This document shows, piece by piece, positions 5,439 through 7,389 of a DNA stretch of 7,389 nt. A program made the position numbers and the translations under genes. Location of the stretch: assembly GCA_036393335.1 (NCBI GenBank), contig DASWHD010000048.1, forward strand, positions 1 to 7,389, read 5' to 3'. Numbering within the stretch: the stretch's first letter is position 1; every line of letters begins with the position of its first letter. The notes under the pieces were generated by a model that was not told the origin of the DNA, searched no databases, and was given only the letters and a program-made list of their open reading frames with translations. This DNA comes from DASWHD01 sp036393335. GTDB lineage: Bacteria > CG2-30-53-67 > CG2-30-70-394.

Positions 5439-5831
5439 CTACCTCTTCGAGAACTGGAAGCGGGCGCGAGCACCGCGTTGGCCCGGCTTCTTGCGCTCCT
5501 TCTTGCGCGGGTCACGAGTCAGGCAGCCGGCCTTCTTCAAGGCACCGCGGGTCTCGTCGTTGAACGTCACCATCGCCTTGGAGATGCCGTGCCGCACCGC
5601 CGCAGCCTGGGACGATTCCCCGCCGCCACGTACCGAGGCGCGGATGTCATAGGTGGTGGCGCTCTCCGTCAGGGCAAACGGCTGGCGCAGATAGAGGCGC
5701 AGGGCCTCGCGCCGGAAGTAGTCGTCTGCCGGCTTGCCGTTGACGGTGATCTCGCCGCTGCCCGGCCGCAGCCAGACCCGGGCGACCGCGGTCTTGCGCT
5801 TACCCGTGGCGTATGCGTCCCAGAGGGCCAT
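5439..5831 (-). CDS. rpsI: 30S ribosomal protein S9
   Basis: This is the small-subunit ribosomal protein whose C-terminal tail reaches the P-site tRNA in the decoding region. The 130-aa product has the family N-terminus YATGKRKTAVARVWL (7-21), GGGESSQAAAVRHGISKA (68-85), TRDPRKKERKKPG (104-116) and the conserved C-terminus FQFSKR. The tail is complete, ending in the essential KR. The GGGESSQAAA segment differs from the more usual GGGxSGQAGA, a mild divergence only. The ATG at 5831 is 6 nt after the rplM stop, and no Shine-Dalgarno sequence is visible. Translation is therefore probably coupled to rplM. Its Rho-independent terminator follows the stop. Confidence 0.98.
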   Translation of the reverse strand: MALWDAYATGKRKTAVARVWLRPGSGEITVNGKPADDYFRREALRLYLRQPFALTESATTYDIRASVRGGGESSQAAAVRHGISKAMVTFNDETRGALKKAGCLTRDPRKKERKKPGQRGARARFQFSKR

Positions 5832-5837
5832 AGGAAT

Positions 5838-6266
5838 CTATAGGGAGAGGGGTTTGGGTTGCTGGGCCGCGTGTGGATGGTCCGGCGCGGCGTAGACCTT
5901 GAGCTTGCGGAACATCTGCCGCCCCAGGGAGGTGTGGGGGAGCATGCCGCGCACGGCGGACTCGATGATGCGTTCCGGGTGTTTCGCCAACACCTCCTTG
6001 GCCGTCGTCTCCTTCAAACCGCCGAACCAGCCGCTGTGCCGGTAGTAGACCTTGTCCTCGGTCTTGTTGCCGGTGAAGCGGACCTTGCCGGCGTTGATCA
6101 CGATGACGTGGTCACCCATGTCCGCATGGGGGGTGTAGGTTGGCTTGTGCTTGCCGCGCAGGACGGTGGCGATGCGCGTGGCAAGGCGACCCACGGTCTG
6201 GCCTGCGGCATCGACCACGAACCAGCCGCGCTGGATGTCGGAGGGGCGGGGGGTAAACGATTTCAC
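5838..6266 (-). CDS. rplM: 50S ribosomal protein L13
   Basis: This is an early-assembly protein of the large ribosomal subunit. The 142-aa product equals E. coli L13 in length. Family blocks include GRLATRIATVLRGKHKPTYT (25-44), DKVYYRHSGW (70-79), LPHTSLGRQMFRKLKVYA (108-125) and the C-terminal HPHAAQQP. The start is GTG at 6266, which gives the standard N-terminus MKSFTPRPSDIQRGWFVVD. An upstream extension in the frame is not homologous. GGTGGA about 10 nt upstream may serve as a weak ribosome-binding site. It is the first gene of the rplM-rpsI operon, with a clear promoter about 30-60 nt upstream. The gene ends in TAG, which shows that TAG is an ordinary stop codon in this genome. Confidence 0.98.
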   Translation of the reverse strand: MKSFTPRPSDIQRGWFVVDAAGQTVGRLATRIATVLRGKHKPTYTPHADMGDHVIVINAGKVRFTGNKTEDKVYYRHSGWFGGLKETTAKEVLAKHPERIIESAVRGMLPHTSLGRQMFRKLKVYAAPDHPHAAQQPKPLSL

Positions 6267-6297
6267 GGTATCGGGTTCCACCGGCTGAAGGGCGCGC

Positions 6298-6326
6298 AAT
6301 GTAGAGAAGGGCCGCAAGCAGGTCAA
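6298..6326 (-). promoter_or_regulatory. Sigma70-type promoter of rplM-rpsI
   Basis: On the minus strand TTGACC (6326-6321), a 17-nt spacer and TACATT (6303-6298) match the -35 and -10 consensus at 5 of 6 and 4 of 6 positions. Transcription would start near 6290, leaving a leader of about 25 nt before the rplM GTG. The promoter begins 35 nt downstream of the vapC remnant. Confidence 0.75.
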
Positions 6327-6343
6327 GCGGTGACTTGGCGTTG

Positions 6344-6359
6344 CCCCGGCGGCACGGGG
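6344..6359 (-). other. GC hairpin after the vapC remnant
   Basis: CCCCG (6344-6348) and CGGGG (6355-6359) form a 5-bp stem with a 6-nt loop just after the vapC remnant stop and before the rplM promoter. No T-run follows, so it may be a weak or Rho-assisted 3' end, or chance. Confidence 0.3.
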
Positions 6360-6360
6360 T

Positions 6361-6786
6361 CTACGGCGAGAGAAACGGGTTTTGCACGCGGACGCCTTCG
6401 ATGACCTGGTCGTGATCCAGGTCTTCGCTGAGCAGGATCGCCGCGCCACCTCGGTGGGCCGCGGCGACGATCATGGCGTCCTAGAATGACATCCGGTTTC
6501 TCTCCTGGATTTCCGTCGCCAGCAGCACCGTCTCTACCCCGTCGACCTCGACCTGCCAGGCGGCATACGTGCTCAATAGACCTCGTGCCGCGCTGAGAGA
6601 GGTGGGCGTTGGCATCTTGACGGTGACGTTGACGTAGAACTCCTGCAGCATCTGGGTGGTGAGAATGCCGCGCCGTTCTTCCCATAGTCCCTGAAGGAGG
6701 GCGGCGGCGCGACCCTGCCTGTCGCCCGCATCCAGATCGTGGGCGTAGATCAGGATGTGGGTGTCGACGAACGTGTCAGCGCTCAT
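6361..6786 (-). pseudogene. VapC-like PIN-domain toxin, broken by an in-frame TAG codon
   Basis: PIN toxins are Mg-dependent ribonucleases that cut tRNA, rRNA or mRNA. The frame from ATG at 6786 reads FVDTHILIYAHD (6-17, acidic D8) and QEFYVNV (48-54, E49), then RMSF at 98-101. A TAG at 6483-6481 is codon 102. The same frame continues without shift as DAMIVAAAHRGGAAILLSED (103-122), LDHDQVIEGV and NPFLSP to a second TAG at 6361. PIN proteins usually read SFWDAMIVAAA here, so the stop most simply replaces TGG (Trp) through one G-to-A change. Uninterrupted, the protein would be 141 aa, a normal VapC length. The truncated 101-aa product lacks D103 and the SEDLD acids of the metal site and should have no nuclease activity. 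The ATG overlaps the antitoxin gene by 11 nt. TAG readthrough or a sequencing error is possible. Confidence 0.88.
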
Positions 6787-7006
6787 GGAGATCGTCTCGG
6801 GGGGCGGGATGGCCGCCGAGGTAGAATCCGGTGTGCAACTGGGCCAACGCGCTCCTCTTGGCCTGGTCGTACTGCGCGGCATCTTCCACCATCGCCTCGA
6901 GTAGCTGACCGAGCATCTGGCTTACGGAGGTCGAACGCTCTGCAGCGAGCACGCGGGCTTTGCGAATCAACTCGTTGTCCAAGGAAAGGGTGAGGTTCTG
7001 TCTCAT
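6776..7006 (-). CDS. Ribbon-helix-helix antitoxin partner of the PIN toxin
   Basis: The 76-aa protein has an N-terminal strand NLTLSLD (4-10) followed by two helices (ELIRKARVLAAERST and SVSQMLGQLLEAMV, 12-40), the pattern of an Arc/CopG-type ribbon-helix-helix DNA-binding domain. Its charged C-terminus, with GFYLGGHPAPRDDLHER at 60-76, matches the toxin-binding tails I know from PIN-linked antitoxins, probably the DUF6364-like group rather than classical VapB. It should neutralise the PIN toxin and repress its own promoter as a dimer. ATG at 7006 is preferred over GTG at 7018 because GGAG lies 6 nt before it. The gene is intact although its toxin partner is broken. The 11-nt overlap with the toxin ATG is typical of coupled antitoxin-toxin pairs. 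Confidence 0.85.
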   Translation of the reverse strand: MRQNLTLSLDNELIRKARVLAAERSTSVSQMLGQLLEAMVEDAAQYDQAKRSALAQLHTGFYLGGHPAPRDDLHER

Positions 7007-7044
7007 GGCGCGCTCCACGGCATGGGATACTCAATATCACGAAA

Positions 7045-7076
7045 ACACGTGTAGAACGCAGCATGCGTGGCGTCAA
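7045..7076 (-). promoter_or_regulatory. Antitoxin promoter with overlapping palindromic operators (candidate)
   Basis: On the minus strand TTGACG (7076-7071, 5 of 6 match), a 17-nt spacer and TACACG (7053-7048, 3 of 6) form a possible promoter. The palindrome ACACGTGT (7045-7052) covers the -10 box. A second inverted repeat, ACGCA-GCA-TGCGT (7056-7068), fills the spacer. Short palindromes across a promoter fit autorepression by the ribbon-helix-helix antitoxin, but this is inference. Confidence 0.4.
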
Positions 7077-7253
7077 TGAGCTCGCCCTGGGGCGACGCGA
7101 CCGCTGGCGCCTTTCTCTTCCTCCCCCACCACATCCTAGACTCTGCCGTCCGGCATCGAAGCGCTTCCCACGCCCCGCCCACGGCGTTCCCACACGCCAT
7201 CCATGTGCACAACCCCCACCCACGGCGATCTCGACGCCAACCGGCAAGACAAG
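7077..7253. other. Non-coding stretch upstream of the antitoxin gene
   Basis: The gene-free region runs from 7007 to the window end, 383 nt, and holds the antitoxin promoter and three REP-like copies. The part between them (7077-7253) is open in some frames on both strands. These translations are rich in Arg and Gly, lack good ribosome-binding sites and resemble no family I know. I see no RNA gene in it. Confidence 0.5.
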
Positions 7254-7273
7254 GTAGGAGATTCCATCGGCGA
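7254..7273 (+). repeat. Degenerate REP-like copy 3
   Basis: GTAGGAG (7254-7260) is joined to ATTCCATCGGCGA (7261-7273). Relative to the intact copies it lacks about 4 nt (CCG of the left stem arm and one loop C), so the hairpin is mostly destroyed. Head and tail remain recognisable. Confidence 0.55.
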
Positions 7274-7320
7274 TCCACCCCGCCCCGTGCCCCCCGGCCC
7301 ACCTCCGAGTTTGGTATGGA

Positions 7321-7344
7321 TCGCCGGCAGGAGGCGGCTCCTGC
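7321..7344 (-). repeat. Diverged REP-like copy 4 (inverted)
   Basis: Read against copy 2 in the same orientation it matches at 18 of 24 positions. It can fold as GCAGGAG-GCGG-CTCCTGC (7327-7344), a 7-bp stem with a 4-nt loop. It is oriented opposite to copies 3 and 5. Confidence 0.5.
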
Positions 7345-7375
7345 CCTCATCAAGGACACGGCTGGTCGGCCCCTG

Positions 7376-7389
7376 GTAGGAGCCGAATC
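7376..7389 (+). repeat. REP-like copy 5, cut by window edge
   Basis: The last 14 bases are identical to the first 14 of copy 1 (5243-5256). The rest of the element would lie outside the window. Confidence 0.65.

Noticed and set aside
7003..7359. Open frames of 64-154 codons on both strands in the right-hand intergenic region
   Set aside because: They have Arg/Gly-rich translations, no ribosome-binding sites and no recognised domain, and overlap REP copies and the antitoxin promoter.
1..7389. CRISPR array, tRNA, rRNA or transposase gene
   Set aside because: I saw no regularly spaced direct repeats, no tRNA cloverleaf with TTCGANNC context, no rRNA sequence, and no transposase-like translation.

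Overview
The window is a high-GC (clearly above 60% in most genes) bacterial chromosome segment, almost all of it coding on the minus strand. LysA, ArgC, ArgJ and ribosomal proteins S9 and L13 look proteobacterial. The class cannot be fixed from this sequence alone.

Reading the minus strand from right to left, there are four blocks. (1) 7389-6361: a non-coding stretch with REP-like palindromes, then a type II toxin-antitoxin pair. The ribbon-helix-helix antitoxin is intact. The VapC-like PIN toxin gene carries an in-frame TAG where a Trp codon is expected, so it is a pseudogene. (2) 6326-5372: the rplM-rpsI operon, with a clear sigma70-type promoter (TTGACC-N17-TACATT) and a Rho-independent terminator. 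(3) 5341-2556: a head-to-head pair of REP palindromes, then argC and argJ. Between these two arginine genes a hicBA toxin-antitoxin cassette sits on the plus strand. argJ lacks its normal C-terminal end and runs into the 3' end of a small plus-strand gene for an ABM/IsdG-like monooxygenase. (4) 2173-1: lysA, followed 41 nt later by a TrmA/RlmD-family RNA uracil methyltransferase gene that leaves the window at its left edge.

How the genes fit together: argC and argJ encode the third and fifth (and, in bifunctional forms, first) steps of arginine synthesis. lysA encodes the last step of lysine synthesis. rplM-rpsI encodes two ribosomal proteins. The unusual content is accessory: two toxin-antitoxin modules (one insertion-like, one decayed), a truncated argJ, and a REP family whose stems show compensatory changes. 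A run of G-tracts with G-quadruplex potential also sits directly against the argC start codon. I saw no tRNA, rRNA, CRISPR array or transposase gene, and no clearly new multi-gene system.
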